DNA from: Mycobacterium sp. BK086
Lineage (GTDB): Bacteria; Actinomycetota; Actinomycetes; Mycobacteriales; Mycobacteriaceae
Assembly: GCA_004362315.1 (NCBI GenBank)
Contig: SNWL01000003.1
Location: 1,240,001-1,304,000 of the forward strand
DNA length: 64,000 bases
Reading direction: 5' to 3'
A program made the position numbers and the translations under genes. Below, one piece after another: positions 43,611-53,743 of the stretch; within the stretch, counting starts at the first letter, position 1, and every line of letters begins with the position of its first letter. The notes below the pieces were generated by a model. That model saw nothing but the letters and a program-made list of their open reading frames with translations. It ran no database searches and was not told the DNA's origin.

Positions 43611-44465
43611 GTGAGTGCCAATGCGCCAAGCAGATTGCATCCCAGGCTGGCGGACAGCCTGCAAGGTGTAGCCGGGAGCTGGAACCGCATCGGAGCCCAA
43701 ACCCGGTTCTACGCCACGACACTGGCGGCGATCCCGGAAGCGGTGACCCGCTACCGCAAGGAGCTGCTGCGGTTGATCGCGCAGATGGGGCTCGGGGCCG
43801 GAGCACTCGCAGTCGTCGGCGGCACCGTGGCGATCGTGGGCTTCTTGACGATGACCACCGGCGCTCTGGTCGCCGTTCAGGGCTATAACCAGCTGTCCTC
43901 AGTCGGTTTCGAGGCCCTGACCGGTTTCGCGTCGGCGTTCTTCAACGTGCGGCTCATCGTGCCCGGCACCGTCTCAGTGGCTCTGTCGGCGACCATCGGC
44001 GCCGGCGCCACGGCCCAGCTCGGCGCGATGCGGATCAACGAGGAGATCGACGCACTGGAGGTCATCGGGATCCGCTCCGTCACCTACCTGGCCTCCACCC
44101 GGGTGCTGGCCGGGGTCATCGTGGTGATCCCGCTGTACTGCATCGCGGTCATGATGGCTTTCCTCGCCGCCCGGACCGGGACTGTCGCCATCTACGGACA
44201 GGGATCGGGTGTCTACGACCATTACTTCAACACCTTCCTCAACCCGACCGACGTCATCTGGTCGTTCATGCAATCAGTCGCGATGACGATCGTGATCATG
44301 CTGGTGCACACCTATTACGGATTCACCGCCAAGGGCGGGCCCGCGGGTGTTGGCGAGGCGGTTGGCCGCGCAGTCCGAACGTCCATGGTGGTGGCCGCGG
44401 TGGAGATCGTGATGATCTCGCTCGCCGTGTACGGCCAGTCCGGCAACTTCAACCTCGCCGGGTAA
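43611..44465 (+). CDS. yrbEB: YrbE/MlaE-type permease B of mce operon
   Basis: A 284-residue membrane protein starting at GTG 43611, 10 bp after yrbEA. A soluble N-terminal segment precedes the helices, as in other YrbEB proteins. EEIDALEVIGIRSVTYLASTR is the coupling segment, and YYGFTAKGGPAGVGEAVGRA matches the second signature. Forms the other half of the permease. Confidence 0.92.
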   Translation: MSANAPSRLHPRLADSLQGVAGSWNRIGAQTRFYATTLAAIPEAVTRYRKELLRLIAQMGLGAGALAVVGGTVAIVGFLTMTTGALVAVQGYNQLSSVGFEALTGFASAFFNVRLIVPGTVSVALSATIGAGATAQLGAMRINEEIDALEVIGIRSVTYLASTRVLAGVIVVIPLYCIAVMMAFLAARTGTVAIYGQGSGVYDHYFNTFLNPTDVIWSFMQSVAMTIVIMLVHTYYGFTAKGGPAGVGEAVGRAVRTSMVVAAVEIVMISLAVYGQSGNFNLAG

Positions 44466-44467
44466 CG

Positions 44468-45856
44468 ATGGAAGACCGACCTGGTGAGAGCCGCCTTTCG
44501 GACGGCTGGTGGACCGTCATCCTGCTGGTGGCCATCGGCGCGTTCTTCTTTGTGACGACAACGGCATTCGCGGGAACGTTCCGGTCTTACGTTCCTGTCA
44601 CGCTGACATCGGACCGGTCCGGGCTGGTGATGGAAACCGGCGCGAAGGTGAAGATGCGTGGGGTCCAGGTCGGCCGGGTCAGCGGTATCGACGGCGGGCA
44701 GGGCGACACCAGCCTGCGCCTGGAGATCGAGCCCGACCAGATCCGCTATATCCCAGCCAATGTCGGAGCTCAGATCAAATCCACAACGGCGTTCGGGTCC
44801 AAATTCGTCGACCTGGTCTATCCGTCCGAGCCCAGCCCGCAGCGGCTGGCCGCCGGAACGGTTCTGCGGTCGGCCAATGTCACCACCGAGGTCAACACCG
44901 TCTTCGAGAATGTGGTGAACCTTCTCGACATGGTCGACCCCGCGAAGCTGAACGCGGTGCTGACTGCCGTTGCCGACGGCGTGCGCGGGCAGGGACCACG
45001 CATGGGTGAGGCCACCACCGACCTCAATCAGGTACTGAAGGCACTCAACGATCGCAGCGACACCATCCGCGACGACTGGAGATCGTTCAAGAAATTCAAC
45101 GACACCTACGCAGCCGCAGCCCCCGACATCGTGGCAATCCTCAACTCCGGAACCACGGTCAGCAAGACGATCGCCGATCGCGCCCAGGCACTGGACACGT
45201 TGTTGCTCAACACGATCGGCTTCACCCAGTCCGGCCAGGAGCTCCTCGGTACCAGCGGCGACAAACTGGTGCAGGCGGTGAACACGCTGGAGCCCACGAC
45301 CGCACTGCTGATGAAGTACAACCCCGTCTACACCTGCTGGCTGCAAGGCGCGACCTGGACGCTGGACCACGGCGGCTATGAAGCGTGGGGCGGGAAAGAC
45401 GGGAAGTCTGCCGTGTACGACATCGCCCTGCTGCTGGGCAACGACCCGTACCAGTACCCGGACAACCTGCCGATCGTGGCGGCCAAGGGCGGGCCGGGCG
45501 GCAAGCCGGGCTGCGGATCGATGCCCGATCCCACCAAGAACTTCCCCGTCCGCCAACTGGTGACCAACACCGGCTGGGGCACCGGCCTGGACATCCGGCC
45601 CAATCCCGGCCTCGGACATCCCTGTTGGGCCGACTGGTTCCCGGTCACCCGCGCCACACCGAAGCAGCCGAGCATTCGTCAGTGCCTGCCGGGGCCCGCT
45701 CCCGGTCCGGTCGTGCCCCCGGGCATGCCGCCCTACGGCGCGGCCTGGTACGGGCCGGACGGCACCCCGCTGTGGCCGGGTGTGCCACCGGCACCAGCAC
45801 CGGATCCTGCTGCAGCACAACCACAGCCGGGGCCACCGACAGGAGATCAGCCGTGA
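44468..45856 (+). CDS. mceA: MceA
   Basis: A 462-residue Mce protein starting at ATG 44468, two bases after yrbEB. One helix lies at about 15-35, then the MCE domain (VTLTSDRSGLVMETGAKV, GVQVGRV) at about 42-125, a helical region, the PYQYPDNLPIVAAKGGPGG segment, and a Pro-rich tail from about 400. The related orphan Mce protein at 17862 shares the overall plan and the YPDNLP segment. It likely forms part of a hetero-hexameric tube across the periplasm. Confidence 0.92.
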   Translation: MEDRPGESRLSDGWWTVILLVAIGAFFFVTTTAFAGTFRSYVPVTLTSDRSGLVMETGAKVKMRGVQVGRVSGIDGGQGDTSLRLEIEPDQIRYIPANVGAQIKSTTAFGSKFVDLVYPSEPSPQRLAAGTVLRSANVTTEVNTVFENVVNLLDMVDPAKLNAVLTAVADGVRGQGPRMGEATTDLNQVLKALNDRSDTIRDDWRSFKKFNDTYAAAAPDIVAILNSGTTVSKTIADRAQALDTLLLNTIGFTQSGQELLGTSGDKLVQAVNTLEPTTALLMKYNPVYTCWLQGATWTLDHGGYEAWGGKDGKSAVYDIALLLGNDPYQYPDNLPIVAAKGGPGGKPGCGSMPDPTKNFPVRQLVTNTGWGTGLDIRPNPGLGHPCWADWFPVTRATPKQPSIRQCLPGPAPGPVVPPGMPPYGAAWYGPDGTPLWPGVPPAPAPDPAAAQPQPGPPTGDQP

Positions 45857-46881
45857 AGGACGACCTCAAGGGCACAGTCTGGCGACTCGGCATCTTCCTG
45901 ACGGTCTGCCTGTTCGGGGCTTTCGCTCTGCTCGCGGTGTTCGCACAGTTCCGGTTCGGCGGCGGTACCACCTACAACGCCGTGTTCACCAATGTCACCG
46001 GCCTGAAGAAGGGTGACTTCGTGCGTATCGCCGGAGTCGAGGTGGGCAAGGTCGAGGACATCGCGATCGAGCGGGACGCGACGGTGCGTGTCGAGTTCTC
46101 CGCCAACGACGCGGTGATGCTCACCGAGGGAACGCGAGCAATCATCCGCTACGACAACGTGATCGGCGGCCGCTTCCTCGCTCTCGATGAGGGAACCGGC
46201 GGGGTGAAGCGCCTGCAGCCCGGCCAGACCATCCCGGTGGACCGCACCGCGCCCGCCCTGGATCTGGATTCCGTCATCGGCGGATTCAAGCCCTTGTTCC
46301 GCGCGCTCAGCCCCGAGCAGGTCAATGCGCTGAGTGGCCAACTCAATCAGGCCTTACAGGGGCAGGGTGCCACCATCGGCTCGTTCCTGAGCCAGGCCGC
46401 CGTGTTCACCAACACTCTGGCCGACCGCGACAAATTGATCAGCGAGGTGATCACCAACCTGAACGCGGTGTTGGGCTCCCTGGGTAGCCAAAGCGCGCAA
46501 CTGGACAAGGCCGTCACGAATCTGTCCGGGTTGGTCGACGGGCTCAACGCCCGTCGTACGGATATCGCCAATGCCTTCGCCAGTACCAACGCGGCCGCCG
46601 CGACGGTGGCCGACCTGCTGACGCAGGCGCGCGGGCCGTTCCAGAAGGTGGTCCAGGAGACCGACCGGGTCTCCTCGATCGCCGTCGCCGACCATGAGTA
46701 CCTGGAGAAGCTGATCGACACGCTCCCCGACAAGTACCGCGCGTTGGGTCGCCAGGGCATGTACGGCGATTTCTTCAGCTTCTACTTGTGCGATCTCGTT
46801 CTCAAGGTCAACGGCAAAGGCGGGCAACCGGTTTTCGTCAAGGTGGCCGGCCAGGACACCGGGCGGTGCACGCCCAAGTGA
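45853..46881 (+). CDS. mceB: MceB
   Basis: A 342-residue Mce protein starting at GTG 45853 (GTGA overlap with mceA); the frame is open upstream but that is a shadow. Helix at about 10-32, MCE domain at about 38-115 (YNAVFTNVTGLKKGDFVRIA, GVEVGKV), helical tail, and a C-terminal YLCDLVLKVNG segment typical of MceB. Confidence 0.92.
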   Translation: MKDDLKGTVWRLGIFLTVCLFGAFALLAVFAQFRFGGGTTYNAVFTNVTGLKKGDFVRIAGVEVGKVEDIAIERDATVRVEFSANDAVMLTEGTRAIIRYDNVIGGRFLALDEGTGGVKRLQPGQTIPVDRTAPALDLDSVIGGFKPLFRALSPEQVNALSGQLNQALQGQGATIGSFLSQAAVFTNTLADRDKLISEVITNLNAVLGSLGSQSAQLDKAVTNLSGLVDGLNARRTDIANAFASTNAAAATVADLLTQARGPFQKVVQETDRVSSIAVADHEYLEKLIDTLPDKYRALGRQGMYGDFFSFYLCDLVLKVNGKGGQPVFVKVAGQDTGRCTPK

Positions 46882-48179
46882 AATCCTTCTCCGAACGTAA
46901 TCCGTTTGTTCTCGGCGTCATTGGCGCCGTCGTCATCAGCGGCGTCGTGATGGCGGCGCTGAACTGGCAGAAGTTGCCGTTCCTCAATCCTGGCCACAAC
47001 TACTCGGCGTACTTCGCCGACGCCGGCGGATTGTTCACGGGTGCAGGGGTGGAAGTGTCGGGGCTTCCTGTGGGCAAGGTGTCCGACATCGAGCTGTCCG
47101 GTCCGCAGGTTCTGGTGACCTTCCGTATCAACGGCGACGTGCATCTCGGTGAGCGCACAGTGGCGGCGATCAAGACCAAGGGTCTGCTGGGCACCAAGAT
47201 GCTCGACGTCATCCCCCGGGGCGATGGCGAGCTGTCCGGCCCGATTCCGCTCGATCGCACCACCTCGCCCTATCAATTGCCGGACGCGCTGGGCGATCTG
47301 ACGACGACGATCAGCGGCCTCAATACCGACCAGCTGTCGGATTCGCTTGCCACGATGGCAGAAACGTTTGCTCATACTCCACCGGATCTGCACAACGCGG
47401 TGGCCGGGGTGGCCCGATTCGCCGACATCCTCAACAAGCAGGACGCCCAATTACGCAACCTGCTGGCCAATGCGGCCAAGACCACTGATGTGCTGGCCAA
47501 GCGCACCGACCAGATCGTCGACCTGGTGCGACAGACCAACTCACTTCTGGTCGCCCTGCAGACACAGAGCCAATCGCTGGATCGCATCTGGCGCAACATC
47601 TCCGGAGTCTCCCAGCAGCTCAAGGAGTTCATCGCCGAGAACCGCACCACGCTCAAGCCAGCACTGGAGAAGCTCAACGGGGTGCTGACCATCGTCGACG
47701 ACCGCAAGGCCAAGGTGCAGGACGCCATCAAGCGCCTCAATGCCTACGCCATGTCGCTGGGTGAGTCGGTGTCCTCGGGCCCGTTCTTCAAGGCCTACCT
47801 CGTCAACCTCTTCCCCGGACAGTTCGTGCAGCCGTTCATCGACGCCGCCTTCTCCGACCTCGGCCTCGATCCGGCCACCCTGCTACCGTCGCTACGCACC
47901 GATCCTCAAGTGGGCCAGCCGGGTACGCCCGCGCTTCCGGTGCCGTATCCGCGGACCGGCCAGGGTGGCGAGCCGCATCTGAACCTGCCGGACGCGATCA
48001 CCGGCAACCCGGGCGACCCGCGCTACCCCTATCGTGAGCCGCTGCCCGCGCCGCCCCCTGGTGGACCGCCGCCGGGCCCACCGGCCGTGTCACCGCCCGG
48101 GATCGCTTCTGTTCCCGACCCCGTCCAGGCGCCCTTCTTCGTGCCGGCACCCGGTGAAGGACAAGGAGGACAACAGTGA
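46878..48179 (+). CDS. mceC: MceC
   Basis: A 433-residue Mce protein from GTG 46878, overlapping mceB by 4 bp. Helix at about 9-30, MCE domain at about 38-115 (YFADAGGLFTGAGVEVSGL, VGKV), coiled-coil-like helices, and a Pro-rich tail (about 340-433). The PFVLGVIGAVV N-terminus is typical of MceC. Confidence 0.92.
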   Translation: MKSFSERNPFVLGVIGAVVISGVVMAALNWQKLPFLNPGHNYSAYFADAGGLFTGAGVEVSGLPVGKVSDIELSGPQVLVTFRINGDVHLGERTVAAIKTKGLLGTKMLDVIPRGDGELSGPIPLDRTTSPYQLPDALGDLTTTISGLNTDQLSDSLATMAETFAHTPPDLHNAVAGVARFADILNKQDAQLRNLLANAAKTTDVLAKRTDQIVDLVRQTNSLLVALQTQSQSLDRIWRNISGVSQQLKEFIAENRTTLKPALEKLNGVLTIVDDRKAKVQDAIKRLNAYAMSLGESVSSGPFFKAYLVNLFPGQFVQPFIDAAFSDLGLDPATLLPSLRTDPQVGQPGTPALPVPYPRTGQGGEPHLNLPDAITGNPGDPRYPYREPLPAPPPGGPPPGPPAVSPPGIASVPDPVQAPFFVPAPGEGQGGQQ

Positions 48180-49495
48180 CGAAGCTGCGTAAGCCGCGCA
48201 CGGTGCTGGCGGCCGTTCTGGTACTCGTCCTTGTCGCGGGGTCGCTGCTGGCCCTGCGCGCATACAACCGGGCCGACCGGATCGAGGTGGTCGGCTACTT
48301 CGACAACAGCACAGCGCTTTTCCCCGGTGACGATGTGCGCATCCTCGGTGTGCCGGTCGGTCAGGTGGCCAGTGTCGAGCCACAACCCGACGGGGTGAAG
48401 ATCTCATTCTGGTACGACCGCAAGTACAAGGTTCCCGTCGATGCCAAAGCGGCGATCCTGTCGCCGATGTTGGTCACTGGGCGTGCTATTCAGTTGACTC
48501 CGGTGTACACCGGCGGTGCCGCCATGCGCGACGGTGCCGTCATCCCCCGCAATCGCACGGTCGTTCCGGTGGAGTGGGATCAGGTGCGCGTCCAGTTGCA
48601 GCGGCTCACCGAGCTGCTCAAGCCCACGGCGCCGGGCGGGGTGAGCACACTCGGATCGTTCATCAACACCGCCGCGGACAACCTGCGCGGCGAGGGCGGC
48701 AACATCCGCGACACGATCATCAAACTGTCCCAGGCGATGTCAGCGCTGGGCGATCACAGTGGCGACATCTTCGCGACATTCAGAAATCTCTCGATCCTCG
48801 TGACAGCGCTGCGTGGCAGCAGCGACCTGCTCGGCGCGCTCAACGAGAACCTGGCTTCGGTGACGGGCCTGCTCGCCAATGACCCAACCAAGATCGGGGA
48901 CGCCTTCGCTCAGATGAACGCGGTCATCGGGGACGTGAAGACATTCATCGACGACACCGGCGAGACCATCGGCACCACTACCGACAAACTGGCCTCGATC
49001 AGCACCGCGCTCAACGAGAGCCTCGACGACATCAAGCAGACGTTGCACATCGCGCCGACGACCGTGGCCAACTTCACCAACATCTACGAGGCGTCCAACG
49101 GCGCGTTCACCGGCGCGCTCGCGGTCAACAACTTCGCCAACCCGATCTCGTTCCTGTGCGGTGCAATTCAGGCCGCGTCCCGGCTGGGCGCCGAGCAGTC
49201 GTCCAAGTTGTGTGTGCAATACCTGGCGCCGATCATCAAGAACCGGCAGTTCAACTTCCCACCGATCGGCGAGAACTTCCTCGTCGGCGCGCAGGCCCGG
49301 CCCAATGAAGTGACCTACAGCGAGGACTGGCTGCGCCCGGACTATGCCCCGCCTCCGGCCGCACCTGCGTCGCCGGCACCGGCCCCGCAGACCCCGCTGG
49401 CCGCGGAAGGCGCGCCCCCGGATACGACGACCGTCTCCACGAATCCGTCTGCCGGATTGACCGGAATGATGGCCCCGACCGGCGGTGGCTCGTGA
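48176..49495 (+). CDS. mceD: MceD
   Basis: A 439-residue Mce protein from GTG 48176, overlapping mceC by 4 bp. Helix at about 9-25, then MCE domain (GYFDNSTALFPGDDVRILG, VPVGQV), a helical region and an Ala/Pro-rich tail ending near 439. VVPVEWDQVRVQLQRLTE is typical of MceD. Confidence 0.92.
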   Translation: MTKLRKPRTVLAAVLVLVLVAGSLLALRAYNRADRIEVVGYFDNSTALFPGDDVRILGVPVGQVASVEPQPDGVKISFWYDRKYKVPVDAKAAILSPMLVTGRAIQLTPVYTGGAAMRDGAVIPRNRTVVPVEWDQVRVQLQRLTELLKPTAPGGVSTLGSFINTAADNLRGEGGNIRDTIIKLSQAMSALGDHSGDIFATFRNLSILVTALRGSSDLLGALNENLASVTGLLANDPTKIGDAFAQMNAVIGDVKTFIDDTGETIGTTTDKLASISTALNESLDDIKQTLHIAPTTVANFTNIYEASNGAFTGALAVNNFANPISFLCGAIQAASRLGAEQSSKLCVQYLAPIIKNRQFNFPPIGENFLVGAQARPNEVTYSEDWLRPDYAPPPAAPASPAPAPQTPLAAEGAPPDTTTVSTNPSAGLTGMMAPTGGGS

Positions 49496-50637
49496 GGCGG
49501 CCGTATCGCGCAGCGGTCGCCGTCTCGGTGATCCTCGCCCTGGCGGCGGGCACATCGGGCTGCGGGCTGAAGAATTGGCAGGGTCTGAACTCCCTGTCGC
49601 TCCCCGGCACTGAGGGCAACGGGCCCGGTTCGTTCACCATCGAGGCAGAAATGCCCGATATCAACAACATTCAGCCCAACTCGCGGGTTCGTGTCGGTGA
49701 TGCGACGGTCGGCCATATCACCAAGATCGAACTCAAGGGCTGGCACGCGCTGGTCACAATGCGCCTCAACGGCGATGTCGTGCTGCCGGCGAATGCGATT
49801 GCCAAGATCGGGTTGACCTCGATCCTCGGCTCCCAGCACATCGAGCTCAGCGCACCGGCCACCACACCCCCGCAGGGCCGGCTTCACGACGGATCGCTGA
49901 TCCCGCTGGCGAACTCGCAGTCCTACCCCACTGTCGAGCAAACCCTCGCCGCCGTGTCCACGGTGCTCAACGGTGGCGGACTCGGCCAGATCCAGGACAT
50001 CACCGAGGCGTTCAGCACGGCATTCCGGGGGCGCGAGCAGGACCTGCGCAGCATCATCGGCGAAATCGACCGGTTCACGGCCAATCTCAACGACCAGACC
50101 GACGACATCATCGCCGCCACCGAGAGCCTCAACACACTGGCGGGTACGTTCGCGGCCAGCCAACCGGTGCTGGACAAGGCTCTCAAAACTGTCCCCGAGG
50201 CACTCGCCGTCCTCAACAACGAACGCGACAACCTCGCCAACGCAGCCGACGGGCTGGGCAAGTTCGCCGACTTGGTCATCACCACCGTCGACGGGAGCAA
50301 GGCGAATCTGGTCAAGGAACTCAAGGACATTGGCCCGGTGCTGGAGTCACTGGCCAATGCCGGTCCCAGCATGACCCGCGCCCTGTCCCTCATTCTCACG
50401 TTCCCGTTCCCCAACGAGACCATCGAGAAATGGCAGCGCGGCGACTACGCGAACATGACGGCCGTCGTCGACCTCACGCTCAGCCGCATCGACCAGGGTC
50501 TGTTCACCGGCACCCGCTGGGAAGGCAATCTCACCGAACTCGAGATGCAATGGGGACGCACGATCGGCCAGTTCCCCAGTCCGTACACCAAGACCAACCC
50601 GTTGGTCGCGCCGTACCGCTTCGACCAGGGGCCCTGA
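49492..50637 (+). CDS. mceE: MceE lipoprotein
   Basis: A 381-residue Mce protein starting at GTG 49492. The signal ILALAAGTSGC has a lipobox, so unlike the other subunits it is anchored by lipid at Cys24. The MCE domain spans about 45-125 (FTIEAEMPDINNIQPNSRV, VGDATVGHI). The helical C-terminal part ends with NPLVAPYRFDQGP. This matches the usual lipoprotein fifth gene (LprK/LprN-type) of mce operons. Confidence 0.92.
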   Translation: MRRPYRAAVAVSVILALAAGTSGCGLKNWQGLNSLSLPGTEGNGPGSFTIEAEMPDINNIQPNSRVRVGDATVGHITKIELKGWHALVTMRLNGDVVLPANAIAKIGLTSILGSQHIELSAPATTPPQGRLHDGSLIPLANSQSYPTVEQTLAAVSTVLNGGGLGQIQDITEAFSTAFRGREQDLRSIIGEIDRFTANLNDQTDDIIAATESLNTLAGTFAASQPVLDKALKTVPEALAVLNNERDNLANAADGLGKFADLVITTVDGSKANLVKELKDIGPVLESLANAGPSMTRALSLILTFPFPNETIEKWQRGDYANMTAVVDLTLSRIDQGLFTGTRWEGNLTELEMQWGRTIGQFPSPYTKTNPLVAPYRFDQGP

Positions 50638-50638
50638 T

Positions 50639-52108
50639 ATGCATCTCAGCCGGCGAATACTGTTCCAACTCGCCATCTTCACCGTCATTGCCTTGAGCGC
50701 GGTGGCCCTGATGAGTCTGTACTTCCTCAAGCTGCCGGCAAAGGTCTTCGGCGTCGGCCGCTACACCGTGAGTATGCAACTGCCCGAGACCGGTGGACTG
50801 TACGGCACCGGGAACGTCACCTACCGCGGTGTCGAGGTGGGACGCGTGCAGTCGGTACAGCTCACCGATACCGGTGTGGAAGCGCAATTGTCACTGAAAT
50901 CCGGCATCGACATTCCCTCCGACCTCAGCGCGGAGGTGCACAGCCAGTCAGCCATCGGCGAGCAATACGTCGAGCTGATCCCCCGCAACGGCACGTCCCG
51001 CCCGTTGAAGGACGGCGACATGATCCCGCTCTCCGAGACGTCGGTTCCGCCGGACATCAATTCGTTGCTCGACGCCGCCAACTCCGGGCTGCACGCGATT
51101 CCGAGGGACAACCTCAAGACCGCGGTCGACGAGGCGTACACCGCCGTCGGCGGACTGGGTCCGCAGCTCGCCGATATCGTCAAGGGCTCAACAGCTTTGG
51201 CGATCGATGCCCGCAAGAATCTCGACCCGCTCATCGCGCTCATCGACAACTCCAAACCCGTTCTGGATTCCCAGGTCCAGACCTCTGCCGCCATCCAGGC
51301 CTGGGCGTCACACGTGGCGACGGTGACGGGCGAGTTGGAGAAGGAGAACGACGCCGTCGCCGGATTCATCGACCAGGGCGGCATCATCGTGAGTTCTCCG
51401 GAAACGCAACGCCTGCTCGACCGGATCAAGCCGACCTTGCCGATCATCATGTCCAACCTCTCCAGCGTCGGCCAGGTTGCGGTCACCTATCAGAACGACA
51501 TCGAGCAGTTGCTCGTGTTGCTGCCCCACGCCGTATCCGAAGGCCAGGGAACGTTCCTGGCGAACGCGAACACCAATCAGGCCTACCGGGGCGAGTACTT
51601 GTCGTTCAATCTGAACATCAATCTTCCGCCGGCCTGCACCACCGGCTTTCTGCCCGCCCAACAGGCTCGGGTTCCCAGCTTCACCGACTATCCGGAACGA
51701 CCCGCAGGCGACTTGTACTGCCGTACTCCGCAGGATTCCCCGTTCAATGTTCGTGGGGCCCGCAACATTCCGTGTGAGACGGTTCCGGGTAAGCGGGCGC
51801 CGACGGTGAAAATGTGTGAGAGCAACGAGCAGTACGTCGCGCTCAACGACGGCTACAACTGGAAGGGCGATCCGAACGCCACCAGCACCGGTCAGGCGAT
51901 CCCCCAGTTACCGCCGGGATCACCGGAATCGCCACTGGGAATGCCGACCGCTCCACCACCGCCGGCGCTGGTGGGTGTGGCCGAATACGATCCCGCCACC
52001 GGAACGTACGTCGGCCCCAACGGGCGTGAGTACACCCAGTCCGACCTGGCCCAACCCGCCAAGCAGGACAACTCGTGGCAGTCGATGTTGTTGCCGCCGG
52101 GCTCCTGA
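50639..52108 (+). CDS. mceF: MceF
   Basis: A 489-residue Mce protein starting at ATG 50639, just after the mceE stop. Helix at about 8-30, MCE domain at about 42-120 (YTVSMQLPETGGLYGTGNV, GVEVGRV), helical region, then a cysteine-containing C-terminal part (about 315-405) and a Pro-rich tail including YDPATGTYVGPNGREY, a segment common in MceF. Last gene of the transport operon. Confidence 0.92.
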   Translation: MHLSRRILFQLAIFTVIALSAVALMSLYFLKLPAKVFGVGRYTVSMQLPETGGLYGTGNVTYRGVEVGRVQSVQLTDTGVEAQLSLKSGIDIPSDLSAEVHSQSAIGEQYVELIPRNGTSRPLKDGDMIPLSETSVPPDINSLLDAANSGLHAIPRDNLKTAVDEAYTAVGGLGPQLADIVKGSTALAIDARKNLDPLIALIDNSKPVLDSQVQTSAAIQAWASHVATVTGELEKENDAVAGFIDQGGIIVSSPETQRLLDRIKPTLPIIMSNLSSVGQVAVTYQNDIEQLLVLLPHAVSEGQGTFLANANTNQAYRGEYLSFNLNINLPPACTTGFLPAQQARVPSFTDYPERPAGDLYCRTPQDSPFNVRGARNIPCETVPGKRAPTVKMCESNEQYVALNDGYNWKGDPNATSTGQAIPQLPPGSPESPLGMPTAPPPPALVGVAEYDPATGTYVGPNGREYTQSDLAQPAKQDNSWQSMLLPPGS

Positions 52109-52179
52109 CCTCGCCCAGCCAGTAGCGCGCCGGTATTCACCTCAGCCGATGCGATTGCAGAGGTGAATGGCCATGCATA

Positions 52180-52818
52180 ATGAATCGGCATACACATTGG
52201 GAGGTGAGGACGATCGGCGCTGACTCGCGTGGTGTGGCACCCGCCCACGTTCGCACTCGCGACCCCGAACGCAAGACCCGCATTTTGACCGCCGCGGCAG
52301 ACCTCGTCGCCCGCAAGGGCTACCACGCGGTGTCCATCGCCGAAATCGGCGCTGCCGCAGGAATCACCGGCTCCGGGGTATACCGCCATTTCGACAGCAA
52401 GTCAGCCGTCCTGGTGGCGCTCTTCGACCGGGTCATCGACGACTTACTCCGCGACGAGCAGGAGATCCTCGACGCCACCCGCGACCTGGGTGACGCGCTG
52501 AGCCAATTGATCGCCGGTCAGGTCGAATTCGTGGTCGGCGACCGGGAATTGGCGCAGGTGTATCACAACGAGATCAACAATCTCCCCGAGGAGGATCAGC
52601 GCAGGCTTCGCCGCAAGCAACGCCTGTATCTCGAGGAGTGGGTCCATCTGGTCGACGAACTGCGCGACGATCTCAACGACGCCGAGGCACGGACCGTCGT
52701 GCACGCGGCGATCGGGGCCATCCAGTCAACGCTGTTCCACGGCGTCGGCCTAGCCGAGGACCGGTTGCGGATGCTGCTCACCGAGTCCGCCCGCGCGGTG
52801 CTCGGCATCGGCGGCTGA
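52180..52818 (+). CDS. TetR-family regulator downstream of mce operon
   Basis: About 212 residues from ATG 52180; GTG 52204 is an alternative start right after GGGAGG. Residues about 28-80 are the DNA-binding domain (RKTRILTAAADLVARKG, IAEIGAAAGITGSGVYRHF). The remaining helical domain resembles mycobacterial TetR regulators of acyl-CoA metabolism such as KstR2-type proteins. It sits 71 bp after mceF and may control the mce operon or the following catabolic genes. Its 3' end overlaps the convergent membrane-protein gene by 69 bp. Confidence 0.85.
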   Translation: MNRHTHWEVRTIGADSRGVAPAHVRTRDPERKTRILTAAADLVARKGYHAVSIAEIGAAAGITGSGVYRHFDSKSAVLVALFDRVIDDLLRDEQEILDATRDLGDALSQLIAGQVEFVVGDRELAQVYHNEINNLPEEDQRRLRRKQRLYLEEWVHLVDELRDDLNDAEARTVVHAAIGAIQSTLFHGVGLAEDRLRMLLTESARAVLGIGG

Positions 52819-53604
52819 CGCCTCGTCGGGCAGAAACCTACTCAGCCCGTTGACGACAACGGCGCACAACACGATGGACAGGATCGTCGCCAGACCGATC
52901 ACCGTCCGGGTCGCCAGGCCGTTGTCGAGATGCATCGCGATGATCACCGGGGCGCCCAGGCCGAAGTTCGCGCCGAAGAATGTCATGGGGAAGACGATGA
53001 ACAACCCCAGCAGTCCCCAGTTCGTCGCGGCCTTGCGCCAGACGAGAACCGCGACGACGGTGAACAGCACAACCTGGGTACCTTCCAGGACACCAATCAC
53101 CAAGGGGTAGTTCCAGATCCGTCCCAGGTAAGGGCCGTAGTAGGTGTAGACGTTGGTGGCGGTGCCGGTCACTTCGAAGACACACGAGCCAACGATCTCG
53201 ATCCCCCATACGGTGAACAATCCGCGCCGGCTCAACCGGCCGTCGTAGATCAGCCGTCCGGCGTAGAGGCACGCGGTGGCGTACAGGATGATGTAGCCGC
53301 TGTGCGTCCAGTTCGGTTGGGGTACCGCGAATGCCGAGAAATGCACCAGGCCCGCACCCGGTGTGCCGTCCGCGTGCGCGTCGTAGAACCAGAGATCGAA
53401 GGCGACGTCATAGAGCGGTTCGGCGAATGCCGCCAGACCCGCCGCCAAGCAGGCGATCAGGTAGAACGGGGTGCGCTGTTTGAGCCCCATCCACACGGCG
53501 ATCATCAGCATCGTGAGCACGATTACCCAGCTGGCCCAGGTGAATACGTTCTGCCACACCAGGCTGAGCTCATGCTGCATGACATCGGTCGGCGTTCGGC
53601 CCAT
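52750..53604 (-). CDS. Multi-pass membrane protein of unknown function
   Basis: A 284-residue protein. ATG 53604 is chosen because GAGGAGC lies 7 nt upstream; the open frame continues to 54000 but only as a shadow of the LLM gene. About seven hydrophobic segments cover residues 15-260. Notable polar stretches are the DVAFDLWFYD segment after helix 2 and ATNVYTYYGPYLGRIWNYP between later helices, rich in Tyr and Trp. No family was recognised; an AveC-like or carotenoid-type membrane enzyme was considered but not supported. Placed between the mce-linked TetR gene and the catabolic genes. Confidence 0.75.
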   Translation of the reverse strand: MGRTPTDVMQHELSLVWQNVFTWASWVIVLTMLMIAVWMGLKQRTPFYLIACLAAGLAAFAEPLYDVAFDLWFYDAHADGTPGAGLVHFSAFAVPQPNWTHSGYIILYATACLYAGRLIYDGRLSRRGLFTVWGIEIVGSCVFEVTGTATNVYTYYGPYLGRIWNYPLVIGVLEGTQVVLFTVVAVLVWRKAATNWGLLGLFIVFPMTFFGANFGLGAPVIIAMHLDNGLATRTVIGLATILSIVLCAVVVNGLSRFLPDEASAADAEHRAGGLGEQHPQPVLG

Positions 53605-53743
53605 TCGACAGCTCCTCAGTGAGTGTTTCCTCACTAAGCTATGACCGCGATGGCCGCCACCACACATCCACCGAGGAGGATTTACCTCCCCACTCGGGGG
53701 TGAGGAGCACGTTTGGGACCGCAGGCCATGCCAGGCTGCGGGC

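Noticed and set aside
44315..45820. A 501-codon minus-strand open frame
   Set aside because: Antisense shadow of yrbEB and mceA in GC-rich DNA, with no family features.
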